Assembly (NCBI GenBank): GCA_903945375.1
Contig: CAJAVP010000060.1
Span: 1-37,094 of the forward strand
Source: an uncultured Methylococcaceae bacterium
GTDB taxonomy: Bacteria; Pseudomonadota; Gammaproteobacteria; Methylococcales; Methylomonadaceae
Length of the DNA: 37,094 nucleotides
Direction: 5' to 3'
The position numbers were made by a program, and so were the translations under genes. Of this stretch, positions 15,863 through 24,051 are shown in pieces; the first letter of the stretch is position 1; each line of letters opens with the position of its first letter. A model generated the notes under the pieces. That model had not been told where the DNA came from and ran no database searches. It saw nothing but the letters and a program-made list of their open reading frames with translations.

Positions 15863-17155
15863 ATGAACCATAGCCCAGCAGAAGCCCTTCTCTATCATCT
15901 GGTAAACCGCTACCTGCGCCAGCTAATGCCGGCTGAATATCTTGCTGAATTGCAAGACCGTTTTACATCAGCTGAACAACAGGTCAAGGATCATCCTGAA
16001 ACCTTGGCCTGGAGCCAGCGGGTCTTGTGGTTATCGCACTGGGAGGGTGTGTTGTCCAGCAATCCCCAACCTGATGCCATTGTTGCAACACTGTCCACCG
16101 CATTGCTGAACAATAAAAAAGTAACCCTTCGCTACCAAGGCAACGATAAAGCTTTTCAGTTCAACTTGTTTGGTTTGATTAAGCGCGATCAGAATTTATT
16201 GGTTGTGGGTTCTTACTGGCAGTACAACGACCCGTTCGTTCTGGCCGTGCGCAAGATTGAAGACATTAGCTTGACGGATTATCCTGCCGTTCAGCCTGAG
16301 CCGGATTTTAACGTAACAGATTTTATGTACAGGCAATTGAATTTTCATCATGCTCAGGAAAAACTCGACTGCTTGCACATTGAGTTTTCTGAAGAATTGT
16401 ACAGCTATGTCCAGAATCATCTTCCTGAAGCGGACAAGATCGAAATGATTGCACCGACTGATTATCATCATGACGATTATTTTTTACTGAAAGCGCAAGG
16501 CGTTTTCGATGGCGAGCGATTGCGTCAGTGGATCAGCGGCTTTGGGCATAAAGCGCAAGTATTAAAGCCGGATGATTTACGTTTGGTAATGGAACAGTGG
16601 CGGCTTGATACCCGCCTCAATTTGTTGAATGCAACTGAATCTAAACGCTGTTTAAATCGCGAAATACAGCGCTGCCTGCGTAACAATCAGATGAGCTTTG
16701 GGCTGCTCACTCTTGATCTGGATCATTTCAAGCAGGTTAACGATGGTAATGGTCATGATTTCGGTGACAAAGTTCTTCTGGAAGTTGCCAACTGTATTCG
16801 TATCTATGACGAGGCGGCACGGGATGGTGGTGAAGAATTCAGCATTCTATTACCTGACACCAACGCAGCGGAAGCATTGAAAGTCGCCGAACGTATCCGC
16901 GATGCCATTGAAAAGCTACAACTGGTTAATGATGATGGCAATGTTGTGTCGGTAACCGCCAGTATTGGTTTATCGATCTATCCTGATGATTTGCCGGATG
17001 AGCTAAAAACAAGGATTGAGCAAGGCGATGAGATAGCCCAATTAAGTCAATCCATTGCTGATGCTATTTTTCATCAAGCTGACCAGGCGCTTTACCAAGC
17101 CAAAGAACAGGGACGAAATCGGGTTTGTCGGGCGGGTAATGGTTTAGGCGAATAA
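15863..17155 (+). CDS. WYL-GGDEF fusion protein, probable diguanylate cyclase
   Basis: 430 residues. Residues about 73-140 (ALLNNKKVTLRYQGN, NLFGLIKRDQNLLVVGSYW, AVRKIEDISLTDYP) match a WYL domain in which the WYL tripeptide is NLL; residues about 168-245 (LHIEFSEELYSYV, RLRQWISGFGHKAQVLKPDDLR) match the WYL C-terminal extension. Residues about 250-422 are a GGDEF domain with LTLDLDHFKQVND, the active-site GGEEF (322-326) and an RxxD inhibitory site (RIYD, 313-316), so cyclic di-GMP synthesis with product feedback is likely. No helix-turn-helix precedes the WYL domain, unlike in WYL transcription factors. WYL domains are thought to bind nucleic-acid or nucleotide-type ligands; that one controls the cyclase here is inference. 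Confidence 0.85.
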   Translation: MNHSPAEALLYHLVNRYLRQLMPAEYLAELQDRFTSAEQQVKDHPETLAWSQRVLWLSHWEGVLSSNPQPDAIVATLSTALLNNKKVTLRYQGNDKAFQFNLFGLIKRDQNLLVVGSYWQYNDPFVLAVRKIEDISLTDYPAVQPEPDFNVTDFMYRQLNFHHAQEKLDCLHIEFSEELYSYVQNHLPEADKIEMIAPTDYHHDDYFLLKAQGVFDGERLRQWISGFGHKAQVLKPDDLRLVMEQWRLDTRLNLLNATESKRCLNREIQRCLRNNQMSFGLLTLDLDHFKQVNDGNGHDFGDKVLLEVANCIRIYDEAARDGGEEFSILLPDTNAAEALKVAERIRDAIEKLQLVNDDGNVVSVTASIGLSIYPDDLPDELKTRIEQGDEIAQLSQSIADAIFHQADQALYQAKEQGRNRVCRAGNGLGE

Positions 17156-17534
17156 TTGACTGGTTTTATAAATAAAGGGTTACGGAATGTTAGCGTTATC
17201 TTAATTTATCAAGAAAAAGTTTCTGTATATTTTTTAAACGCATAAATGTAACTTCTCAATACCCCATGGCACCTATCAAGGTGAAAATATTACAGCGAAT
17301 ATGAAAAATGAAATTGCTCGTTATTTTGATGCAGGCCAAATCAAATACATTTTCGATGACCACGAAACGTATTCAAATGACGACAAAGATGTTGTGCAAT
17401 TTATTTTGAATTTATCTGAATCATCTTATTGACCGATGTTTAACAACCCGAAATTTTACACACTCGGAATTTTTAAACCCACCGTACTAGAATTTTTATG
17501 ATTAGTAATACTAACCTCCAATGGAGATACCACA
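17156..17534. other. Mostly non-coding stretch before the 87-residue ORF
   Basis: Only the small frame at 17301-17432 is of note. An RBS-like GGAG lies at 17522-17525 for the next gene. I see no terminator with a clear stem. Confidence 0.4.
17301..17432 (+). CDS. Possible 43-residue small protein or remnant
   Basis: The frame MKNEIARYFDAGQIKYIFDD and on to NLSESSY is acidic and compositionally protein-like. No clear ribosome binding site is seen. It may be the C-terminal remainder of a longer gene. Not recognised. Confidence 0.35.
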   Translation: MKNEIARYFDAGQIKYIFDDHETYSNDDKDVVQFILNLSESSY

Positions 17535-17798
17535 ATGAACGCAATTAACGAGCTAGCATTCACTAAAGACTTTAGTCTTGCACAAAAATTAGAACTGATC
17601 ATACCTGGATTAGTACTGGCGTCAGGTGAAGACGATGAGGCAATCGGATTTGCAACTAAGAGATTACTTACAGATGATGAGATTTGCGCAGTAGGTAATG
17701 GTCTTAAAATGTATTTTCACTGTGAAGATCGTGATGAGGAGTTCCCCAGCTATGTCTATACTTACGAAAACGTGCCTTGGGTCAGTAACCAAGCTTAA
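17535..17798 (+). CDS. Small unknown acidic protein, C-terminus formed by a repeat
   Basis: 87 residues with GGAG upstream of the ATG. It starts MNAINELAFTKDFSLAQKLE and is acidic; no domain is recognised. The last codons (VSNQA, TAA) lie within the left end of the MITE-like repeat at 17784, so the present stop is probably supplied by that repeat, and the ancestral protein may have been longer. Confidence 0.5.
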   Translation: MNAINELAFTKDFSLAQKLELIIPGLVLASGEDDEAIGFATKRLLTDDEICAVGNGLKMYFHCEDRDEEFPSYVYTYENVPWVSNQA

Positions 17799-17899
17799 GT
17801 TTTGGCATATTTTTACAGCATAAGCAATTGAAAATAAAACTGTAAGGCAGTTTCGCGCTAGCAAACCGCCATCGGTGCGCCACGGAATGGCGGATTGCT
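17784..17899. repeat. Degenerate relative of the 89-bp MITE, with an internal hairpin
   Basis: AGTAACCAAGCTTAAGTTTT and the following AT-rich part, including TTGAAAATAAAA and CGCGCTA, align with the element at 3169-3257. The possible right end GGCGGATTGCT is displaced by an insert in which CCGCCAT and ATGGCGG pair; the hairpin is followed by CTTTTT and might act as a terminator. No TA flanks remain clear. Together with 3169 this shows a dispersed repeat family. Confidence 0.6.
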
Positions 17900-18128
17900 T
17901 TTTAGTGTTCTGATGAACATTATTCGCTTTTCTGATCAGCAACAATAAATAGCAGACGATTTTCTAAGGTCAATTCAATTACCGAAAGGCAATAGTCGAT
18001 GTTTTGAAACCTACCACAAGGAGAATGAAGAATTAAATAGCCTTAAAAATTCTTTTTTTAAAACCACATGCTTGCTTCGTTGCAATGAAGTAATTTGGCA
18101 TCACTTACCCGTTTAATTAGGAAACTAA
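17900..18128. other. Non-coding leader of the PD-(D/E)XK gene
   Basis: No gene-like frame is visible here. The last bases hold TAGGAAACTAAATG, an RBS with good spacing for the gene at 18129. Confidence 0.4.
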
Positions 18129-19175
18129 ATGACAGATGAACAACTAGAAGAAATATTAAAAGAATCAAGACGATTAACCATTCCCGCTGTTGAAAAAAAT
18201 ATATTTTCTATTGGTGGGCGTGGTCATTATGAAAATCCGATTAGTGATCTCCTCGCATTCTTCTTGGATGTACACGAGATTCATGGATTTGGTGATCTAG
18301 TCCTGAGATCACTCAATGAAGCTGCTGGACTATCTTCGGATGATATTGACCTAATTGCAACGCCTCAGAGAGAAGTGCAAACAACTGATGAAAAAAGGAT
18401 TGATATTCTGTTTGAGGGTGAGCGATATGTAACTATGATCGAAAATAAGATTCGTCATTGGGCTGCCAACCCATTTGGCAGTTACGATGCTTATCTAAAC
18501 GAAAAATATCACAACAAAAGAATTAATCGAGTGCTTTTATCTATCCGTAAAGAAACGCCGCCAGAAGGTTGGGTTTCATTAACCTACAAAAACTTATTAG
18601 CCCGTATTAGAGAAAACCTTGGTGATTACATCATTAAGAATCCGTACTCTAAATGGCTAGTTTTATTTCGTGAATTTCTCCTTAATATTGAGCAAGAGTG
18701 TGAGCCAGACCCTATGACTAACGAACGATTTGAATTTGCATATAAAAATTATCAAGCCATATACGAACTGCAAAAAATCGCAATTGGCTACATTGACGAA
18801 TTACTGAAAAGGGGGCTTGATGCAATAAGATTGGATTCTGATACAGAAGAATCAGCAGTATTTAGCAAAAAACAAGTCTGGGGTGAACATGGTACTGCGT
18901 TACTGTTTCATCGTAAGAATTGGGGAGGTCAATCAAATATCACGTTGCTGCTGAGTCCGACTGGCTTGTTCCTTGTGCGGCTTTATGTGTATGACATTCA
19001 AGATTGCGATGTTCCCAAACTTCGAGAAATGATAGTTAATGATAAGTATATGAAATTCTGGACGGAATCAAAAACCATCCGTTGCTTTGGAGATTTCGAG
19101 AATTCAAAATTGGATGCCATTCTTAAAGAAATTCAGGAAGTCGCACAAATACTAAATAGCTATTATTCCAGTTAA
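18129..19175 (+). CDS. PD-(D/E)XK nuclease family protein (PDDEXK_4 type)
   Basis: 348 residues. The N-terminal NPISDLLAFFLD block, then EKRIDILFEG (Asp92) and VTMIENKI (Glu105, Lys107), form a PD-(D/E)XK catalytic core of the PDDEXK_4 type; the following SYDAYLNEKYHNKRINRVLLSI is also typical. The C-terminal half (about 200-348) is unassigned and may recognise a target or partner. Enzymes of this type probably cut DNA with Mg, and many are found in defence loci. AGGA lies upstream of the ATG. The sirtuin gene follows after only 19 bp, so both are likely co-transcribed. Confidence 0.85.
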   Translation: MTDEQLEEILKESRRLTIPAVEKNIFSIGGRGHYENPISDLLAFFLDVHEIHGFGDLVLRSLNEAAGLSSDDIDLIATPQREVQTTDEKRIDILFEGERYVTMIENKIRHWAANPFGSYDAYLNEKYHNKRINRVLLSIRKETPPEGWVSLTYKNLLARIRENLGDYIIKNPYSKWLVLFREFLLNIEQECEPDPMTNERFEFAYKNYQAIYELQKIAIGYIDELLKRGLDAIRLDSDTEESAVFSKKQVWGEHGTALLFHRKNWGGQSNITLLLSPTGLFLVRLYVYDIQDCDVPKLREMIVNDKYMKFWTESKTIRCFGDFENSKLDAILKEIQEVAQILNSYYSS

Positions 19176-19194
19176 TCGGCTAAAAAGGACAACC

Positions 19195-19941
19195 ATGCAA
19201 TTTGACGACGAACTGCTCAACCGCTTACGCCAAGCAAAACGGCTGGTATTCTTTACCGGTGCCGGAACTTCAACAGAAAGTGGTGTCCCGACTTTTCGGG
19301 ATGAGCAAAACAGTCTCTGGATTAATTTTGATGCAACCCGTTTTGCCACAGAATCGGGATTCCGCGCTAATCCAGGCCAGGTTTGGCAATGGTACGCAGA
19401 ACGCCGCCAGCAATTACAAACCCTATCACCTAATCCGGCACATCGGGTGATGGCGGCTTGGCAAGATAAAACCGCTGGTGTCACGGTCATTACCCAAAAC
19501 ATCGATGGTTTTCATCAACAGGCGGGTAGCCGTGACGTGATCGAATTGCATGGCAATATTACCGCGAACAAATGCGTTGATTTTGGTCATGTCGCCCCAA
19601 TGGATGTGAATCTTAGTGACCAGCCGCCGCATTGCCAGCAATGTGGAAGTCTGTTGCGCCCGGATATCGTATGGTTTGGTGAAGCACTGCCCGCAGTGGC
19701 CTATCATTTTGCGGAACAACTCTGTTTTGATTGCGAAGTGTTTGTCTGCATCGGTTGTTCCATGGAAGTCTACCCGGCTGCCAGTTTGCCGTTCAATGCC
19801 GCACGCTCTGGTGCTTATCTGATTCAGATCAATCCTCAAGCCACGCCGTTAGATGAGGTCGCTGACTGCAATCTGTACGGCAAAGCGGGTGAAATTCTGC
19901 CACAGTTATGGCAAGCCGTTTGGCAAGAGCCGCTGCCATGA
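19195..19941 (+). CDS. Sirtuin (SIR2 family NAD-dependent protein deacylase) 1
   Basis: 248 residues. NAD-binding GAGTSTESG (22-30), FRDE, the TQNIDGFH motif (100-106), and the catalytic His119 in ELHG are present. Tyr67 and Arg70 (WYAERR) match the Tyr-x-x-Arg pair that recognises succinyl or malonyl groups in CobB/SIRT5-type sirtuins. The zinc site is unusual: the second pair CQQC (147-150) is intact, but the first pair has Cys127 followed by VDF rather than a second Cys; His132 could substitute. The enzyme would remove acyl groups from lysine using NAD. AAGGA lies six bases before ATG. The TGA stop overlaps the next start. Confidence 0.92.
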   Translation: MQFDDELLNRLRQAKRLVFFTGAGTSTESGVPTFRDEQNSLWINFDATRFATESGFRANPGQVWQWYAERRQQLQTLSPNPAHRVMAAWQDKTAGVTVITQNIDGFHQQAGSRDVIELHGNITANKCVDFGHVAPMDVNLSDQPPHCQQCGSLLRPDIVWFGEALPAVAYHFAEQLCFDCEVFVCIGCSMEVYPAASLPFNAARSGAYLIQINPQATPLDEVADCNLYGKAGEILPQLWQAVWQEPLP

Positions 19942-20420
19942 AGCCACATTTCCCAAAAGTCCGCCGCCGTATTCAGCGTGCTTTTTTAGCTTGGTATGCC
20001 AAACATCAGGACACAGTACCGTTGCCATTACAGCATGTCAGACGCAAAAATGATTATTTAGCGTTTACTTTAACGGGTTTACATCCGGCGATTACGTTCG
20101 GCCTGACTTGGGAATTGGTTGTTTATGTGGAATGGCAAGGAATATGTTGGGATTTATTGGCAAGTTTTGAATCCTGGCCCCGACACAGTGCTGATGGCTA
20201 TTATTGCGAGTTGTGCAAGCCAGAAGCACGGACACTTTTTCACAGCCGCAAAGCCTTATGGCAAGACCAAGTGTTCGAGCCTTTTTTGCAATGGCTAAAC
20301 GAAAGCTTGCTGCCGTCGAGATTCTTGGGTTTGTATACCGTTGGACGGGCAAGCACTTACGCGAAACTATTGATTGAACCTGATCCAGAAGCTTATAGGA
20401 TGTTGCCACTTTGGATATAG
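19938..20420 (+). CDS. Unknown protein translationally coupled to sirtuin 1
   Basis: 160 residues. The ATG at 19938 is chosen because it overlaps the sirtuin stop as ATGA and begins MKPHFPKVRRR. The N-terminus is basic; the middle has LTGLHPAITFGLTWELVVYVEW and WDLLASFE.WP, and a pair of Cys in YYCELCKPEA. I recognise no domain. Its place between two sirtuins makes it a candidate partner or substrate, which is inference only. Confidence 0.75.
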   Translation: MKPHFPKVRRRIQRAFLAWYAKHQDTVPLPLQHVRRKNDYLAFTLTGLHPAITFGLTWELVVYVEWQGICWDLLASFESWPRHSADGYYCELCKPEARTLFHSRKALWQDQVFEPFLQWLNESLLPSRFLGLYTVGRASTYAKLLIEPDPEAYRMLPLWI

Positions 20421-20503
20421 GAGAAACCGACAGTTGCTAGCGACTCACAGACACATTGTCCTGTTACCCTGAATTTCTCCAATAATTGAAGTGGATTGAC
20501 AAC

Positions 20504-21274
20504 ATGGACTTTAGCGACGACTTATTGAAAACCTTGCTTCACGCAAAGCATATTGTAGTTTTTACCGGAGCTGGCATGTCGGCAGAAAGCGGTATAGCCA
20601 CTTTCCGAGATGCTGGCACAGGGCTTTGGGAACAATACGACCCTTGTGTGCTGGCTAGTCCTCAAGGCTATCGTGCGGACAAGGCTCTGGTCTGGGGCTG
20701 GTATGAATGGCGGCGTATGCAGGTCTTGCGTGCGGAACCGAACGCTGGGCATCTTGCCGTCGCCGAGTTGGCAAAGCGCGTTGAACGGTTGACACTGATT
20801 ACCCAAAATGTCGATGATTTACACGAGCGTTCCGGCAATACCGATGTCGTGCATTTACACGGCAGCCTGCATTCTCCCCGCTGTTTTGCTTGTGCCCGAC
20901 CTTATACATTTACGGACGGCATCCCGGACGAACCGGTTGGCGGGCGTCGTCTGGCTCCACCGCATTGCCAACATTGTAAGGGCCCGATTCGTCCGGGAGT
21001 GGTGTGGTTCGGAGAAGTGCTGTCGGAAGCCGCCTGGAAGCAAGCCGAGCAAGCGGCTTCGCAGTGCGATGTTTTTTTCTCTATCGGCACTTCCTCTTTG
21101 GTTTGGCCGGCTGCACAACTGCCGGTTACGGCTTCTGCAAAAGGCGCCACGGTGATACAAATCAACCCCGGCGCAACGGCATTAGATAGCAAGGCACATT
21201 TCAATTTAAGGGGTAAAGCAGGTGAGATCATGCCAGCATTGCTTGATGCGTTACCCGTGGCGGTTTCTTATTAA
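20504..21274 (+). CDS. Sirtuin (SIR2 family NAD-dependent protein deacylase) 2
   Basis: 256 residues from the ATG at 20504. All key parts are present: GAGMSAESG, ATFRDA, TQNVDDLH, catalytic His119 (HLHG), Tyr67 and Arg70 (WYEWRR), and both zinc pairs, CFAC (127-130) and CQHC (155-158). The Tyr/Arg pair suggests deacylation of acidic acyl groups, as in CobB/SIRT5-type enzymes. It is related to sirtuin 1 along the whole length, so a local duplication is possible. A gap of 83 bp follows the previous stop. An alternative TTG start at 20486 is less likely. Confidence 0.93.
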   Translation: MDFSDDLLKTLLHAKHIVVFTGAGMSAESGIATFRDAGTGLWEQYDPCVLASPQGYRADKALVWGWYEWRRMQVLRAEPNAGHLAVAELAKRVERLTLITQNVDDLHERSGNTDVVHLHGSLHSPRCFACARPYTFTDGIPDEPVGGRRLAPPHCQHCKGPIRPGVVWFGEVLSEAAWKQAEQAASQCDVFFSIGTSSLVWPAAQLPVTASAKGATVIQINPGATALDSKAHFNLRGKAGEIMPALLDALPVAVSY

Positions 21275-21303
21275 TTTTATTGTTGCAACAGAGGTTAGAC
21301 AGC

Positions 21304-24051
21304 ATGCAAATCAGACTTGGATACGGATTGGACGGCATGAAACCCAAACGGATGCACTCCACTATCGGCGAAAAAGAAGTCGGCCCGGCAGGCTTCCTGT
21401 CTATTCTGGAAACACAATGTGGCATCGCTCCGGTAACGGATTCACCGACGACGCGCATTATTCAATATCTGGGGTGCCTTAAGGCCTGCGATAGTCCAGG
21501 CCGTTTTTACCATCATTCTTTTGCAATCGATCAATTCAATGTCGCCAAGACCTTGCTGCAATGGCGTGATAGCTGGTATGAGGCCGGTTGGAACGGCCTG
21601 TTCTCAAGTGAGGTATCCAGCCGTCTGGCTGAAATGGCGGATGTTGAACAGTTAGCTGCGGGAAAAGTCAGTTTCGGTTTTGGCCAACGGCAACAAACGG
21701 TTTTGGCAAGGTTAAAGACGCAAAAAACACAGATTGAACGCGTTATCTTGTTAGACCGGCTCGTTGATTTTTCGCCACTCTGGCAGCAAATCTTGCAATC
21801 ATTTGACGTTACTGAACAGCCTGTTTTATTACCGCCCACACCATCAAACAATGATCTCTACCGCTTACAAAGCACTTTAGCGCAACTGGCCTCCGAAAGC
21901 TTAAACAAAGACGCAGACGGTTCCATCAAAAAAACCAAATTGGCGGGGGATCACAGCTTCGTTGTGGTTAAAGCCCGATCCAAAGCCATTTCTGCCCACT
22001 TGGTCAGTCAATGGCTTGCAGCGCAAGCCGCACAAAACCAGGAAAAAACCGTAGCGGTGTTAACCGACAGCGATGGTGTAGACATGGACGATGCCTTGTC
22101 CGCCGTTGGTTTACCCCGACTGGGGTTTGAAAAGACATCACCCTGGCGGCCCGTGCTACAAGTTTTGCCCATTGCATTGGAGTTATTGTGGGAACCTTTG
22201 AATCCTGACATGTTGTTACAATTCTTAATGCACCCAGTTGGCGTATTGCCGGGCAGAATCCGCCATCCGTTAGCCGATGTGGTGGCAAACGCTCCAGGTA
22301 TTGGTGGCGAACAATGGCGGCAAATGCTAACCCAACTGCTCGAAAAAGAAAATGAGCGCGAAGATTACAGTGATGAACGGTTTAAACAGTTACAAACCGA
22401 TCTTGATTATTGGTTTGCCAGTTCCCGTTATACTTCCGAGGCAGGATTGCCGATTGATATCGCCAAACAACGTATCTTGAAAGTGACCCATTGGTTGGCC
22501 CAACAACAATCGCGCTGGGAAGATGAAGCAATGCGGGCACTATTTGGCGCCGCATACAGCCAAGCCGGTGAACTGAATACCGCGTTAAGCAATTTACTGG
22601 CTGACGGTACGACACACATCAAACCAGAACAGTTACGCTATTTATTGGACCAGTTGACCGGTGCGGGTACCGGCATTGTCGATCAATACGCTGAATGCAT
22701 TCCCAATCAAGCGCAATGGTTGGCAGGCGCCAGCCAGCCGGATAGTTTTAACCAAACGGTCAATACGCTGATTTGGTGGGATTTACGGCCTACGGTTTCA
22801 CAATCAACCCACCCTTGGTCTAGGCAAGAGTTAAAACAATTAAGCAATAATGGCGTACTGTTGCCGGAACTTGACCAGCAATTGCAGAGGCAGGCATCAA
22901 GCTGGTTAAAACCCATCAATGCGACTTTAGACCGTTTGATCATTGTTTTGCATGACAACGAAGAAGCGCATCATCCGCTATGGGATCAAATTTGCAGTTG
23001 TCTGGAAGGCTGGCAGGAAATTGGGGTGGAAGACAGTGTGCTGGGAGGAAACGCTATCAGCGTCTTCAACAACCTTACAACAGAAAAGACCGAAGATAAA
23101 CCGTTACCTAGCTTAAGTCGCTGGTGGCAACTGGATTCAGGCAAGCATTTGGTGCCACGTGAGCAGGAGTCATATTCCAGTCTAGAGGCTTTCTTCAACA
23201 GCCCTTACCAATGGGTACTGCGCTACAAAGCCCGTTTGACTGCCGGTACTTTGCAATCTTTAAGTGATGGCAATTTGTTAAAGGGCAATCTGGTGCATCA
23301 TCTTTACGAGCGATGTTTTAGCGAAAATCCCGCCTTATTAACCACTAAAAATGCCAATGAATCAGACCTCAACCGCTGGTTTGACCAAGCTATCCAAGCC
23401 CTGCTGACCCAAGAAGGAGCAGTGCTGTTGCAGCCCGGCAGGCTGGTAGAAAAAGAACAGTTTGTAGATACCGCCCGAAAATCCTTGCATGAATTGGTTC
23501 GACAGCTAAAGACTGCAAACGTGGTGCAGATTGAAATGGAACAAGCGCAGGAAGCCGTGTTCTTTGGCGGCAATTTGCGCGGCTTTATCGATATGAAAGT
23601 TACTAATGCTGAAGGTAAGGAAGCGGTGATTGATATTAAATGGGGGGGTGCAAAATATCGCAAAGCGAGTTTAAAAGACAATGCACACCTGCAATTGGTG
23701 ACGTATTCCTATATGCGGCAACAAAACAGTGCTGCAAAGCAATGGCCGGCAGTGGCTTATTTTGTTATCGACGGCGGCGGGGCAATGCTTGCACAGAACA
23801 CCGATTATTTCCCTGAAGCCATCGGTATCAATCCGGATGCCAATGAAAACCATGCCGTAATCTGGCAGAAAATGAAAAAAACCTGGGAGTGGCGGCGTAA
23901 ACAACTCGATAGTGGCTTGATTGAAGTGACCGTTGGCGGCACTGAAGCCGATATCCATTCAGACCCTGGCGAGGATGCCCTGATCATTCCAGAATTCAGC
24001 GATGGCTTTAACGATTACAAGGTGCTGACCGGTTGGGGAGAATTATCATGA
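21304..24051 (+). CDS. AddB-like/PD-(D/E)XK nuclease-helicase subunit
   Basis: 915 residues. The start ATG at 21304 has AGAGG ten bases upstream; the frame is open to 21280. The N-terminus reads MQIRLGYGLDGMKP and then VGPAGFLSILETQCGI, as in AddB-like subunits that accompany UvrD-type helicases. The C-terminal third is a RecB-type nuclease: YSSLEAFFNSPYQWVLRYKA, a GFIDMKV Asp near 760, VIDIKWGG near 776 and LQLVTYSYM near 797. The middle lacks an obvious Walker A. Such proteins act with AddA in end resection and repair of double-strand breaks, or in degrading foreign DNA. The TGA overlaps the start of the next gene (ATGATGA), so the two are made together. Confidence 0.85.
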   Translation: MQIRLGYGLDGMKPKRMHSTIGEKEVGPAGFLSILETQCGIAPVTDSPTTRIIQYLGCLKACDSPGRFYHHSFAIDQFNVAKTLLQWRDSWYEAGWNGLFSSEVSSRLAEMADVEQLAAGKVSFGFGQRQQTVLARLKTQKTQIERVILLDRLVDFSPLWQQILQSFDVTEQPVLLPPTPSNNDLYRLQSTLAQLASESLNKDADGSIKKTKLAGDHSFVVVKARSKAISAHLVSQWLAAQAAQNQEKTVAVLTDSDGVDMDDALSAVGLPRLGFEKTSPWRPVLQVLPIALELLWEPLNPDMLLQFLMHPVGVLPGRIRHPLADVVANAPGIGGEQWRQMLTQLLEKENEREDYSDERFKQLQTDLDYWFASSRYTSEAGLPIDIAKQRILKVTHWLAQQQSRWEDEAMRALFGAAYSQAGELNTALSNLLADGTTHIKPEQLRYLLDQLTGAGTGIVDQYAECIPNQAQWLAGASQPDSFNQTVNTLIWWDLRPTVSQSTHPWSRQELKQLSNNGVLLPELDQQLQRQASSWLKPINATLDRLIIVLHDNEEAHHPLWDQICSCLEGWQEIGVEDSVLGGNAISVFNNLTTEKTEDKPLPSLSRWWQLDSGKHLVPREQESYSSLEAFFNSPYQWVLRYKARLTAGTLQSLSDGNLLKGNLVHHLYERCFSENPALLTTKNANESDLNRWFDQAIQALLTQEGAVLLQPGRLVEKEQFVDTARKSLHELVRQLKTANVVQIEMEQAQEAVFFGGNLRGFIDMKVTNAEGKEAVIDIKWGGAKYRKASLKDNAHLQLVTYSYMRQQNSAAKQWPAVAYFVIDGGGAMLAQNTDYFPEAIGINPDANENHAVIWQKMKKTWEWRRKQLDSGLIEVTVGGTEADIHSDPGEDALIIPEFSDGFNDYKVLTGWGELS

